Assembly: GCA_001586965.3 (NCBI GenBank) | Contig: LUCW03001410.1 | Span: forward strand, 1 to 41,849 | DNA length: 41,849 nt | Reading direction: 5' to 3' | Origin: Sphaeroforma sirkka | Taxonomy: Eukaryota > Opisthokonta > Ichthyosporea > Ichthyophonida | Shown: piece by piece, positions 19,930-30,453 of the stretch | Layout of the letters: every line of letters begins with the position of its first letter | Position numbering within the stretch: position 1 is the stretch's first letter | The notes under the pieces: generated by a model | What the model was told of the DNA's origin: nothing | Seen by the model: only the letters and a program-made list of their open reading frames with translations | Database searches by the model: none | Made by a program: the position numbers and the translations under genes

Positions 19930-21639
19930 TTTTTAATTACTGTGCGTGGACTGTGGACTGGTGACTGTGGTCAGTGTGCCAGAGTGTGGTGAGTGGTGAA
20001 CAGGTGGTGAGTGGTGAGTGGTGAGTGGTGAGTGGTGAGTGGTGTGTGGTGTGTGTCTGACAGACTGACAGTCTGAATTCTGAAACTTGAGCTTTTAAGA
20101 GTGATTGATACTCCGACTGTCTACCATAAAATACTTGTTCAGAGACTCGGTTTAAACTCTAAATACAGTAGTGTCCTCTCTAGAGACTCTCTCTTCTCTC
20201 TCTAAGAGAGAGAAAGTCTCTAGTATCTACTACTACTCTACAGAATAGAGACTAGAGACTAGTAGTATGGTATTTAAAAATAGTGTCTACTCAAAGTACT
20301 GTTATATATAAAATCCAATATGCCATATGACTGGATATAATATTGCTCTATTTGTTTCTAAAAAATCAATAAAATATAAATATATATCATGTCATGTGTG
20401 TGATATTTGCTATGATTGTGAATATTTGTTTCTTGTTTTAAAAAATGCGGCGAGTGTTCCAACTTGTATTTGCTTTCATCACTATTTTCATTGAATTTTG
20501 GAGGCTGTAGCCTGAATAAAATATGCTATTTGTTTTTCATTTTAATATTGTAAAACAAATGTATTCAGATTCCACAGGGGCTAAATAAGCCGACAAATAC
20601 GAACAAATAGTTCTTTTAGTTGTTTTTTTTGCATAGCCTTCTAAATGAAATTAATATTTTGGCGGTTCGGATATGCTACTTTATTTTCGTATTTATTTTG
20701 GGCCTAAAATACAAGGGGGGAGCAAATTACAATATCGGCATCGAACCCTAGTTTTGCCAAACCCTCTACGATTGTTGTATTTAAAATTGGACATTTTTAT
20801 TATTTAAAAATAATAATATAAAGGTGTTTGGGTCTTAGGGATTGTAGAGCGTATTTAGTATAGCTTCTCTAGAGATTTCGAGTTTTTTCAAATCGTTTAC
20901 GACATCAGATATTCAGTTTTACATTCACGATATATATGGTGGGCCAGTATGTATCAAATACTGGGCATGAATATGTGTACAAAATTTAAAAGTGCCCAAT
21001 GCACCAAAAAATCTAAAAGTCAGGGGGGGGGGGGGGGGCTAAAGGTTTTTAAAACAAATGAGCACACCCGAACCTCCTTAATTATTTTAAACAAAAAACC
21101 AAAACCAAAAACAGTGCTTTTTTTTATGGCAATTTGGAGCCTTGCTACCTGGAGGCTAGGGGAGGCTGGGACCTTGGACCTTGAGGTTTATCTATGCCCC
21201 TTTCTACTTCTTAGAAACTAAACTTGCTCAAAAATAGTAATAAAAACAATCATTTCGTTCTCAAAAATAAATCTAATAATAAAACAATTTTCAAATAATT
21301 ATTTCAATAAATACATATTGGTATAGTGTGTACTGTGTACTCCATTGTAAGAAAAGGGCCTATCCGAATTCCGAAGTTCACGAACCACAGCCAATAGAGC
21401 AATTTATAAATACGGTACACTGCACAGTATTTTATAATTCAGTGTACACTATACGTGTGTTCTGTGGCTCTCTCTCGCAGAGAGATAGAGCAAGAGAGTA
21501 TAGTAGCGATTAAAACAATGTTTTCGGGTTTTTTTTAAAAATCAAATATATATATATATCCCACACAGTATTTTTTTTAGGTCTGAAATTTTAGAGCAGG
21601 CGTCACAAACTCACAATTTAAATGTCATAAGTACAAAAT
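19930..21639. repeat. 1.7-kb direct duplication, copy 1
   Basis: Matches 22077-23800 almost base for base; most differences are homopolymer or microsatellite lengths. Inside are a GGTGAGT-type array (about 19985-20050), a CT/AG-rich hairpin (about 20170-20220), a CATAGCCTTCT word (20632), a G-run of about 17 (from about 21023) and a possible MITE-like unit at 21321-21454. No gene is supported inside. Confidence 0.95.
21321..21454. repeat. 134-bp unit with near-perfect inverted ends
   Basis: GTATAGTGTGTACTG at the left end and CAGTGTACACTATAC at the right end are inverted at 13 of 15 positions. The length and lack of coding fit a MITE. It is present in both copies of the 1.7-kb duplication. 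Confidence 0.5.
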
Positions 21640-21655
21640 GTTTCTGTTGTTAAAC

Positions 21656-21924
21656 CTGTACTCGGATATCTCTTTGGCCGTCCACTCGTTTAAAGTCTCA
21701 CCGTTCGTATCTGTTGTGCGCACAGAGTACACAGTCTTGCCGGCGTTGGGGAATAAGAATTCCTTCATCGAATCTACATCCGTGAGCTTACCACCGGCGG
21801 CTTGCATCTTGGCGAATTCATCCTCGGCACCTTCCTTGGCACCCTCTTTCTTCTTCCACGCCTCGTTGATCAGCTTCTCCGTTTCCGCGCGCAGATTGCT
21901 AGAGCTTGGTGCTTTCTGGGACGC
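21656..21924 (-). pseudogene. Orphan exon-like coding stretch, unrecognised protein
   Basis: About 89 codons open on the - strand, with G/C-ending codons (GCC, AAG, CTC, GAG) quite unlike the AT-rich flanks. It reads as a charged helical protein: [20 protein letters not shown], then DEFAKMQAAGGKLTDVDSM, then KTVYSVRTTDTNGE and EWTAKEISEY. A possible acceptor (TTAAG before GCGTCC) and donor (ACAG before GTTTAA) frame it as an internal exon in phase. No neighbouring exons are visible, so it is probably a fragment of a host gene placed here by rearrangement. I do not recognise the family. Confidence 0.5.
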
Positions 21925-21929
21925 CTTAA

Positions 21930-21985
<56 letters not shown>
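21930..21985. repeat. (TA)n microsatellite
   Basis: Uninterrupted TA dinucleotides of about 55 bp followed by TATACATA variants and a CA run to 22076. Confidence 0.95.
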
Positions 21986-21990
<5 letters not shown>

Positions 21991-22037
21991 TATATACATA
22001 TATATATAGACATATATACATATAAACATATATACAT

Positions 22038-22076
<39 letters not shown>

Positions 22077-22077
<1 letters not shown>

Positions 22078-23800
22078 TTTTAATTACTGTGCGTGGACTG
22101 TGGACTGGTGACTGTGGTCAGTGTGCCAGAGTGTGGTGAGTGGTGAACAGGTGGTGAGTGGTGGTGAGTGGTGAGTGGTGAGTGGTGAGTGGTGTGTGGT
22201 GTGTGTCTGACAGACTGACAGTCTGAATTCTGAAACTTGAGCTTTTAAGAGTGATTGATACTCCGACTGTCTACCATAAAATACTTGTTCAGAGACTCGG
22301 TTTAAACTCTAAATACAGTAGTGTCCTCTCTAGAGACTCTCTCTTCTCTCTCTAAGAGAGAGAGAAAGTCTCTAGTATCTACTACTACTCTACAGAATAG
22401 AGACTAGAGACTAGTAGTATGGTATTTAAAAATAGTGTCTACTCAAAGTACTGTTATATATAAAATCCAATATGCCATATGACTGGATATAATATTGCTC
22501 TATTTGTTTCTAAAAAATCAATAAAAATATAAATATATATCATGTCATGTGTGTGATATTTGCTATGATTGTGAATATTTGTTTCTTGTTTTAAAAATGC
22601 GGCGAGTGTTCCAACTTGTATTTGCTTTCATCACTATTTTCATTGAATTTTGGAGGCTGTAGCCTGAATAAAATATGCTATTTGTTTTTCATTTTAATAT
22701 TGTAAAACAAATGTATTCAGATTCCACAGGGGCTAAATAAGCCGACAAATACGAACAAATAGTTCTTTTTAGTTGTTTTTGCATAGCCTTCTAAATGAAA
22801 TTAATATTTTGGCGGTTCGGATATGCTACTTTATTTTCGTATTTATTTTGGGCCTAAAATACAAGGGGGGAGCAAATTACAATATCGGCATCGAACCCTA
22901 GTTTTGCCAAACCCTCTACGATTGTTGTATTTAAAATTGGACATTTTTATTATTTAAAAATAATAATATAAAGGTGTTTGGGTCTTAGGGATTGTAGAGC
23001 GTATTTAGTATAGCTTCTCTAGAGATTTCGAGTTTTTTCAAATCGTTTACGACATCAGATATTCAGTTTTACATTCACGATATATGGTGGGCCAGTATGT
23101 ATCAAATACTGGGCATGAATATGTGTACAAAATTTAAAAGTGCCCAATGCACCAAAAATCTAAAAGTCAGGGGGGGGGGGGGGGGGGCTAAAGGTTTTTA
23201 AAACAAATGAGCACACCCGAACCTCCTTAATTATTTTAAACAAAAAAAAACCAAAACCAAAAAACAGTGCTTTTTTTTTATGGCAATTTGGAGCCTTGCT
23301 ACCTGGAGGCTAGGGGGGGGAGGCTGGGACCTTGGACCTTGAGGTTTATCTATGCCCCTTTCTACTTCTTAGAAACTAAACTTGCTCAAAAAATAGTAAT
23401 AAAAAAACAATCATTTCGTTCTCAAAAATAAATCTAATAATAAAACAATTTTCAAATAATTATTTCAATAAATACATATTGGTATAGTGTGTACTGTGTA
23501 CTCCATTGTAAGAAAAGGGCCTATCCGAATTCCGAAGTTCACGAACCACAGCCAATAGAGCAATTTATAAATACGGTACACTGCACAGTATTTTATAAAT
23601 TCAGTGTACACTATACGTGCCCGTGGCTCTCTCTCTCGCAGAGAGATAGAGCAAGAGAGTATAGTAGCGATTAAAACAATGTTTTCGGGTTTTTTTTAAA
23701 AATCAAATATATATATATATCCCACACAGTATTTTTTTTAGGTCTGAAATTTTAGAGCAGGCGTCACAAACTCACAATTTAAATGTCATAAGTACAAAAT
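22077..23800. repeat. 1.7-kb direct duplication, copy 2
   Basis: Second copy of 19930-21639. Differences are mainly lengths of GTGA-type, A, T and G runs plus one small block change near 23618. Such a pattern suggests a very recent event, or an assembly duplication. Confidence 0.95.
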
Positions 23801-24530
23801 TGTTTTGTAAAAAATAATGCCAATATATCTTATTTGTCCGAGGATATTCAATATTCATCAGTCATCACTGACCACCCTTCATTGGGGTTATTATCAAGAA
23901 AATGTCGACTTCAAGTGACCGATAAAACTGACCGATTCCCTGTATGTTTAACGTTTTTATTTTTTGTATATTATGGTTCTAATTCTTCTAATTAAACCCC
24001 AAGAAGGCCATTTTCCAGGTCAGTGATCAGCCCAAAATCAGCTATTGGCCCGACACAGTACCAAATTACCAACCCTGTATCGCATTCCGTGACCAAAAAT
24101 ATGAATAGGTGTATTGCCTCGGCCGCCATCAGGAATAAAATTCAGGCCAAAATATACACAATAAAACGTTAAACCGATTTCATTTCTCTAGTCCTTCTAA
24201 AGCATCTTTCGAAAATGGGGGAAAAAATCCCCTTCGTTGGCGTTTTTTCCTAGAGTATGATGTGTACTTATACTTTGTCTCGGGTGGTTTTCACAGCACA
24301 CTTCATATATAAATGTGAATACTGTTGTATAGGTTTTGTCGTTACGAAGGCGTTCGGCAGGCTAGTCACTTTCCAAACTAATGTAGAGTTCATAATCACA
24401 TATCAACTCACTGACTTCTAAGAGTTTCTTCTTCCTCTACCACTTATTACGAATTCTAGATTAATACGCAAGCGTGTGCTACAATAGCGAACACCGTGCA
24501 TTAGTAATCACCGCGTGCTTCGCTAATTCG
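23801..24530. other. Upstream intergenic region of the ankyrin gene
   Basis: No gene seen. Contains two GTCAGTGATCAG/CAGTCATCACTGACC-type words and more balanced base composition than the region to its left. By position it should hold regulatory sequence for the gene that starts at 24615. Confidence 0.4.
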
Positions 24531-24533
24531 TTT

Positions 24534-24541
24534 TATATATA
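24534..24541 (+). promoter_or_regulatory. Candidate TATA box of the ankyrin gene
   Basis: TATATATA about 75 bp upstream of the likely start codon. A start of transcription 25-35 bp downstream would give a 5' UTR of roughly 45 nt. Positional evidence only; AT-rich DNA makes chance matches common. Confidence 0.35.
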
Positions 24542-24614
24542 GAACGTCTGTGTCAATAGCGTTGTAGTATACCTTTTTGTGCCGTTAGCACTAGCGATAA
24601 TTGTATCAATTACT

Positions 24615-25283
24615 ATGATGAAGCGCAGAGCTGATGACGAGGAGAATGAGAGTTGGTACGATGGTCAAAGCATCCACCAACAGCATCCCATTCAAACACC
24701 CCACACACATGGACAAACTATGCAGCAATCGCCACACTTACAATCACAACACAGATCACAACATCATCCATTACAACAAAGGCCATCCCGTGGATCGGTC
24801 TTGCTTCAAACGGCGCATCATGCGCATAACTGTCAGCACTCACAGCAATCAGGGCAGCAGGCACAAACTCCACTACAACAACAACACCAACAACAAATAC
24901 TGCCGTTGCATCAGCAAGGCTATTCGCAACATTCACAGGAGTACACAGGACACCACCATCATCAACAATCACAAATACAGCAGCAGCCTCAACATCAACA
25001 TCAGCAACACCAGCATTCACACCAACAGAAACAATCAGCGCAAGTCCAGCACGCACATCAACAACCACAACAGTCGCAACACCAGCAACAAGGTGGTGCA
25101 ATGCAAGGCATGCATTCGCCAGGTTCTCAGTCGCAAGCAAGTGAACAAATCAACAGGCAAAGTGGAATGGCAGCACCAGAAGTATTTATCTCTCCATTGT
25201 TTCGGGCTGTGATGGATCATAGGATAGACGAGCTCCGACGCTTGTTGGATAGCGGGGCAAATATATTTGAGACGACGGATAAG
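24615..25283 (+). CDS. Exon 1: Gln/His-rich N-terminus and first ankyrin repeat
   Basis: The start MMKRRADDEENESWYDG is charged, then about 160 residues are dominated by Gln and His, encoded by mixed CAA, CAG, CAC and CAT codons rather than a pure triplet run. Short clusters such as GHHHHQQ are visible. The exon ends with SPLFRAVMDHRIDELRRLL and DSGANIFETTDK, an ankyrin repeat that opens the array. The donor is GTGAGT. Such prion-like regions often mediate assembly or phase separation; that is inference. Confidence 0.85.
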
Positions 25284-28200
25284 GTGAGTTTTCAAAAAAA
25301 AAGTTGTAGGCTGTTTTGTATTCAGATGAGGGGGTTTACGATGAATGCATTTATTATAAGCTACTGTTCTTGATGTACGGGTACAAACACTTTCGTATCC
25401 ACAATCGTATTTGCTGAAGCTGTGTGCACTTCAGCCTGTGTTCTTGGAACTTGCACCTGTTTTGTTTACAACGCGCAACTACCTGTATGTATCTCTCAGG
25501 ACTTTTCATACTAAATACATAAATGATTTTACTTGAACTTGCAGTACTTTGTATTAAATTTGACGGTTGCTTTTTGGCAGATGCGATCCCTCCTTCATGT
25601 AGCAGTTGCAGAAGGAGACACAGACATTGTGAGTCTTCTTTTAGAGAGAGGGGCTAACGTTGAAGCAAAAGACTCGGTAAGCATTAATTCAGATTTGCAT
25701 CATGATCCTCGTCCAGGTTTGCTATGTGTGAATCTCGCCAACGGATTTGTTTTATTCTAACTTTTAGACCTATGCTTTTGATTCTCAATTTATTACCCTT
25801 TCCCTAGATTGTTGTCATTTATAAAATGTACAATCCGCTTGTTCGAATTATAGGCCAAGAATACTCCTCTTTACTCGGCATTGAATGTGAACGGGGTCTT
25901 TAACAGCGAGATAATTGCTCTGCTGTTGAATAGTGGAGCCGATGTCAACGTGAAAAATAAAGTAAGTTCTCGCCGTGGTTCTTCAATTAGAGAGCAACAA
26001 GCTAGAGCACACACGGTTTATTAGGATATCCGCACTGGTCTGTGGTTCAATAGGAGAACAAGTTATAGAGCACGGACGTTTACTGATATCCGCATTGGTA
26101 GGGTGTACTGTACTGTACTGTCTGATACTAGAAGTGGCGGAAAGTTTTACAGCAAGTGATTCTTCAATTGTTATCGGAGAGTTCAGTGCATCACGCAGTA
26201 TCTTCCTATGGGCTGACCTATTAGAATTCTTATTTATGGGTATAGTAGTAAGGCGAAGTTTCACATACTTATGAGTTGATCACTCATATTGATTACACCC
26301 CGCCATGAACAGGAGCAAAAAACACCACTATTCATGGCGGTTGATTCACACGAAAATTTCAGCCAGATTGCCAACATAATGGATATGCTGCTGGAAGCAG
26401 GTGCCGATATTGATGCTCATGGACCGGTAAGTAAATTATCAGCTTTCTCAGAAATATTCGATCTGTTTCCTGGTGTAGTTCGTTCACACTCCGGTGGTCC
26501 TCTTGTAGAAGTTCCACCAACAAAATCTCGGCCCACTCAGATGGCTATTATTAGCGTCATTACTTCCATTCGTGCGACCGATTGGATCGCACAGATAATT
26601 GGTTTTGGTAGAACACAAATGAATAAATTTTCTGTTTTCAATCCATTAGGGCAAGCTTACACCCCTCTCTCGAGCTGCGGGGGAGTCGAAGACTGAGATT
26701 GTTGCTATGCTGCTGACGCATGGTGCTACTGTTCATACCATTTCATATGTAAGTTCGTTGATTTGCAAGGTGTATTTCTCCTCGAGATTTGTTATTTTTT
26801 GTTTGGAATGCTCCATAGTGTGAGGATATGTACTGATTAAAATTGTAGGCTTATGTAATGTGATGTGGCATTTCCTTGTATCGTATTACATTTTGCGATA
26901 CGCGACTTAAACTTCGAAATACCTTTTGTACAGAATGGAAAGACTCCGCTACATCGAGCATGCTATACAGGGTCTGTGGATATAATCAAACTTTTACTCG
27001 ATGCGGGTGCAGACCCGGAAGCGCTGGACAAAGTATGCTGCTGTAGATTGTAATTTTGTCTCTTCAATTTCGATATCTTGCCTAGTTGCGAGGATCCACG
27101 TTTGTGTTATGGGATGCGTAAGATTTTATGTCTGAATACCTTGATGCCATCATCGGTTCGATACATATTTTTTGGCTAATTCATAGTCGTGTCTTCCTTA
27201 GAAACAAAACACTCCGCTGCGGTTAGCTGGACATAACCACGAACTGTCTAAGGAGGTTTTAGCAGAAATCGAAGTGCTCATCAAGGACAATATAAAGGCC
27301 AATTCGAACAAGAAGGGTACTGCGGCAGCGAACGGGTCCTCGTCGTATCGGCCGCAGATGGTATTTTGGTGTATTATGCTTGCCCTTGTGTTTGTTAACA
27401 TGCGAAAGTAAATACATGATTGCTTTCATTATTGTACTGTATGTTTACCTAGTGGTCGTTTTCCTGGATCGAGCTGGATACTCATTCGAATCTCATTGAC
27501 GTTTTATCAATGTAGCCAGACATTTTCTTTCCGAATCAATCTGGTGAACCCGAAGAACTTGTAAGGATTTGATGCAATAGAGCTTGATATTTTTAACGTA
27601 AGTGTGCAATTGTTGATTGATCATTTTCTCCTCGCAACTCACAGAATCTAGGAACGAAGAAGATGAAGTACAAATCGGATGTCGTAGGGAATGTTATACA
27701 TGGACCTGCGGCAGGAGTAGAAGGAGATGGATATATCCAAGAAATCAATAAGGTAAGTATATACTATTTATATTCAACGAGTATCTAGATCAAGTCCTAA
27801 GCGTGTATATTGTATTTTAAAAACTGCAATAGTAAACGCACACATCTTGTTCTGAGCGATGGATGCTATTTTCTTTCGACATCGGAATACAGTTTGAAAT
27901 ATTTCTACCCCCTTTCTTAAGACTGAAAATCTGAGCTTAAGAGGCACCTGGCCGCGTGCACTATTCACGTACTAGATGTGGACCAGCCACTAAATTTTTT
28001 GTTTGTGTCACATGTTGATGACGATTTGAGGGAGTATGGTTTATCGTATTCCACAGGAATATTTCTATGTGCTGGGTACTACATGCTTCACATCCGACAT
28101 TTTTCTTAGTGGGCATACACATGTGGTTCACCTGGTATTATAGCGAGACCCAACTCTGTTCGAATAATCGAGAGTTTCTGTACACTACTACTTGAGAGTT

Positions 28201-28644
28201 GAAATTTTTGTTGAACTAGTTCATTAGGTCTGCATATAATCAAGTTTGCGATGGATTGTCCGTGAAGTTTTGCATTACTAATTGTTCGTCGCGGTCTTTT
28301 CATTTTGCATGCAGTTACGTACACAAATATCAAACTCGACGAGAGAATTAGACGATGCGAATAGGAAACTGCGGGAGAAAACTGACATCATTGACAAGCT
28401 CGCATTAGAGAAGAGTGCGGAGTGCGAGTACTACCAATCTCAAGCAAGCAAGCACAGGACACAAATTGCAATGCTGGAAGAGAAATTGTCGCACTCGGGC
28501 AATTCGAAGACAGGCAGCTCACCAAGGTCCATAAATCATCCAGAGCTCACGTATGAGCAATTACGCGACGCGCTTTCTCAGAAGGATGTGGAAATAGCTG
28601 ATTTACGGGCGAAGCTGCAGAAGGTTCTAGAGGCGATAACGTAA
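24615..28644 (+). CDS. Gln/His-rich ankyrin-repeat protein with C-terminal coiled coil, ten exons
   Basis: Exons read as 24615-25283, 25581-25676, 25854-25961, 26313-26426, 26650-26748, 26934-27032, 27202-27360, 27516-27560, 27645-27752 and 28315-28644, about 608 residues. All introns are GT-AG and every junction is phase 0. Residues 1-190 are Gln/His-rich and low-complexity. Ankyrin repeats occupy about 195-425, with PLF/LLH/PLY/PLHRA helices and LLL..GA(D/N) loops. A Lys/Ser/Gly linker follows and the last 109 residues form a charged coiled coil. Ankyrin arrays bind protein partners, so a scaffold role is likely; the partner is unknown. I chose ATG 24615 (a second ATG follows at once) because the frame upstream has no ATG, only a GTG. 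No specific ortholog is recognised. Confidence 0.85.
25581..27032 (+). CDS. Exons 2-6: one ankyrin repeat per exon
   Basis: Five exons of 96, 108, 114, 99 and 99 nt encode 32, 36, 38, 33 and 33 residues, each a full ankyrin repeat: SLLHVAVAEGDTDIVSLLL, TPLYSALNVNGVFNSEIIAL, TPLFMAVDSHENFSQIANIM, TPLSRAAGESKTEIVAMLL and TPLHRACYTGSVDIIKLLL. Introns fall at the same point of every repeat in phase 0, so exons could be added or skipped without changing frame. Donors are GTAAG[CT] except the last (GTATGC). Confidence 0.88.
25962..26312 (+). other. Intron 3 with an internal imperfect tandem duplication
   Basis: The intron holds two diverged copies of a block of about 50 bp (ACAAGCTAGAGCACACACGG and ACAAGTTATAGAGCACGGAC, each followed by GATATCCGCA[CT]TGGT) between about 25993 and 26100, then a GTACTGTACTGTACTGTCTG run. 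It could be a remnant of a transposable element. Confidence 0.5.
27202..27752 (+). CDS. Exons 7-9: last ankyrin helix pair and linker
   Basis: Exon 7 (159 nt) starts with a final, degenerate repeat (NTPLRLAGHNHELSKEVLAE) and ends in a Lys/Asn/Ser-rich linker. Exon 8 is only 45 nt (PDIFFPNQSGEPEEL). Exon 9 is 108 nt (SDVVGNVIHGPAAGVEGDG). The exon 7 donor (ATG then GTATTT) is the weakest of the gene, and reading past it adds a short hydrophobic tail before a stop at 27409-27411. Confidence 0.7.
28315..28644 (+). CDS. Exon 10: C-terminal coiled coil
   Basis: Two charged helical segments with heptad-like spacing, STRELDDANRKLREKTDIID and later YEQLRDALSQKDVEIADLRA, are separated by a Ser/Gly-rich hinge. 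The frame closes at TAA 28642-28644, which lies inside the sequence AACGTAAGT, a perfect donor consensus. The coiled coil suggests dimerisation. The preceding intron (27753-28314) is the longest of the gene. Confidence 0.8.
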   Translation, partial: LRTQISNSTRELDDANRKLREKTDIIDKLALEKSAECEYYQSQASKHRTQIAMLEEKLSHSGNSKTGSSPRSINHPELTYEQLRDALSQKDVEIADLRAKLQKVLEAIT

Positions 28645-29451
28645 GTCATGAGCAACAGTTTATCACTTTAATGAATTAAAACTTTATCAAGTACAATCCT
28701 GGCGGCTATACATACGAGTACAAGCGTGAACTCATATGTTGGTCGATTGGTAACCATTAGCGAACCTGGCTCTGATGAGTGGAATGCGGAGTGACACCCT
28801 TTTCAAGCTGACAATGGGAAGGGAAGTGACACCCGGTAGTGTTTAGCTCTATCGCATCAATATTACATTGATGTGGGCCTATAAACAACAGGTCACATCA
28901 GTGTTCGGATCTGTGATGCGGCATTCTGCGCGTGAACCCCTAATTTAAGAATTTGCAATGGTTGTGTACCTTTTTTTAGTCAGCGCCCAATGTGGCGTGA
29001 TTAAAAACGATACACAATTCACACACGGTTTCTTTGAGATATTCGGGATACAGGCGTTTCCTAGGTTAACTTGATCTTAACCGGCATCTAGATACAAGTG
29101 TCTCACATACTGCTCTTTAAATTCTGTGAGGTGTATTTAAATTCTATCCGCTTCTATTGGTGGATGCAAACGGGACAGCTACCGAGTTCATGATAGAAGC
29201 CGTCACTAACGTTGAAAGCGGAATACTACATGTTGTCGCAATTCGATGCTGGAGTACTTTCGATATCAACACATGCTTTGCTATCCATGTACCAGATGTA
29301 AACATGATGAACAACTACTGGGTAGTATTCTGAACCGATAGTATTCTGGCCACTATATTCTCGAACCGATAAACACAGTCTTTCATAAGCCGTTGCACAG
29401 CAAATAATGCAATCATGCGTACCAACATCGTACCCGTGCAAATCAGACCTC
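28645..29451. other. Downstream region of the ankyrin gene, no further exon recognised
   Basis: AT-balanced sequence without a clear ORF or ankyrin-like exon. No AATAAA is close to the stop codon; AATTAAA lies near 28674. Repeated GTGACACCC words occur at about 28792 and 28826. Confidence 0.4.
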
Positions 29452-29987
<536 letters not shown>

Positions 29988-30453
29988 AATATGTAATTGT
30001 TTCACTGTAACATATACTAGTATATATTATACTAACCTCCTATTGTATTTTAAGTCTGTTGGCTGTGATATTTGGTCTCATGCACATATGTGCAATGATC
30101 TGTAAACCAATGGTTAATTTGTTTAAGTACATGTATACTGCGTATACCACATAACCTCTAGAGAGTATGTATAAAAATATAATAAATGAACATTGGAATA
30201 TTTTAGGCTAATATGTATTTGTTTCACTGTAACATGCATGTATACTAGTATATACTATACTAACCTCCTATTGTATTTATAATTCTGTCGGTTATGATAT
30301 TTGGTCCCATGTGCAATGATCTGTGAACCAATTGTTGATTTGTTAAAGTCTGTGTATACTGCATAAGTGCATATACCACATAACCTCTCTAGAGAGTCTA
30401 GAGAGAAAGAGTATATATAAAAATTTAATAATGAACTTGGGAACATTTTAGGC
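29988..30453. repeat. Diverged tandem duplication, two units of about 220-245 bp
   Basis: Units 29988-30208 and 30209-30453 share TTGTTTCACTGTAACAT, ACTAACCTCCTATTGTATTT, GTGCAATGATCTGT, ATACCACATAACCTCT and ATTTTAGGC in the same order, with indels between. The second unit has an expanded CTCTAGAGAGTCTAGAGAG hairpin. No coding. Confidence 0.85.

Larger units (their letters stand above)
21640..22076. other. 437-bp spacer between the two duplication copies
   Basis: Holds an exon-like - strand coding stretch (21656-21924), then an AT microsatellite (about 21930-21985), TATACATA words, a CA run and a second AT run up to the start of copy 2. Confidence 0.8.

Noticed and set aside
21870-22055. Ile-Tyr-rich ORFs here and at 29443-29670
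   Set aside because: Translations of AT/TATACA microsatellites.
21328-23674. Identical small ORFs (start MYCVLHCKKRAYPNSEVHE) at 21328 and 23489
   Set aside because: They are conserved only because both lie in the recent 1.7-kb duplication; they overlap a MITE-like unit.
24579-24614. Upstream GTG start for the ankyrin gene
   Set aside because: Nuclear genes start at ATG as a rule; two ATGs follow in frame at 24615 and 24618.
24634-25212. Alternative-frame ORFs over exon 1 on both strands
   Set aside because: Low-complexity CAN codons leave all frames open; only one frame joins in phase with the ankyrin exons.
29226-29441. 71-residue ORF downstream of the ankyrin gene
   Set aside because: No splice context, no ankyrin or coiled-coil features, borders a microsatellite.
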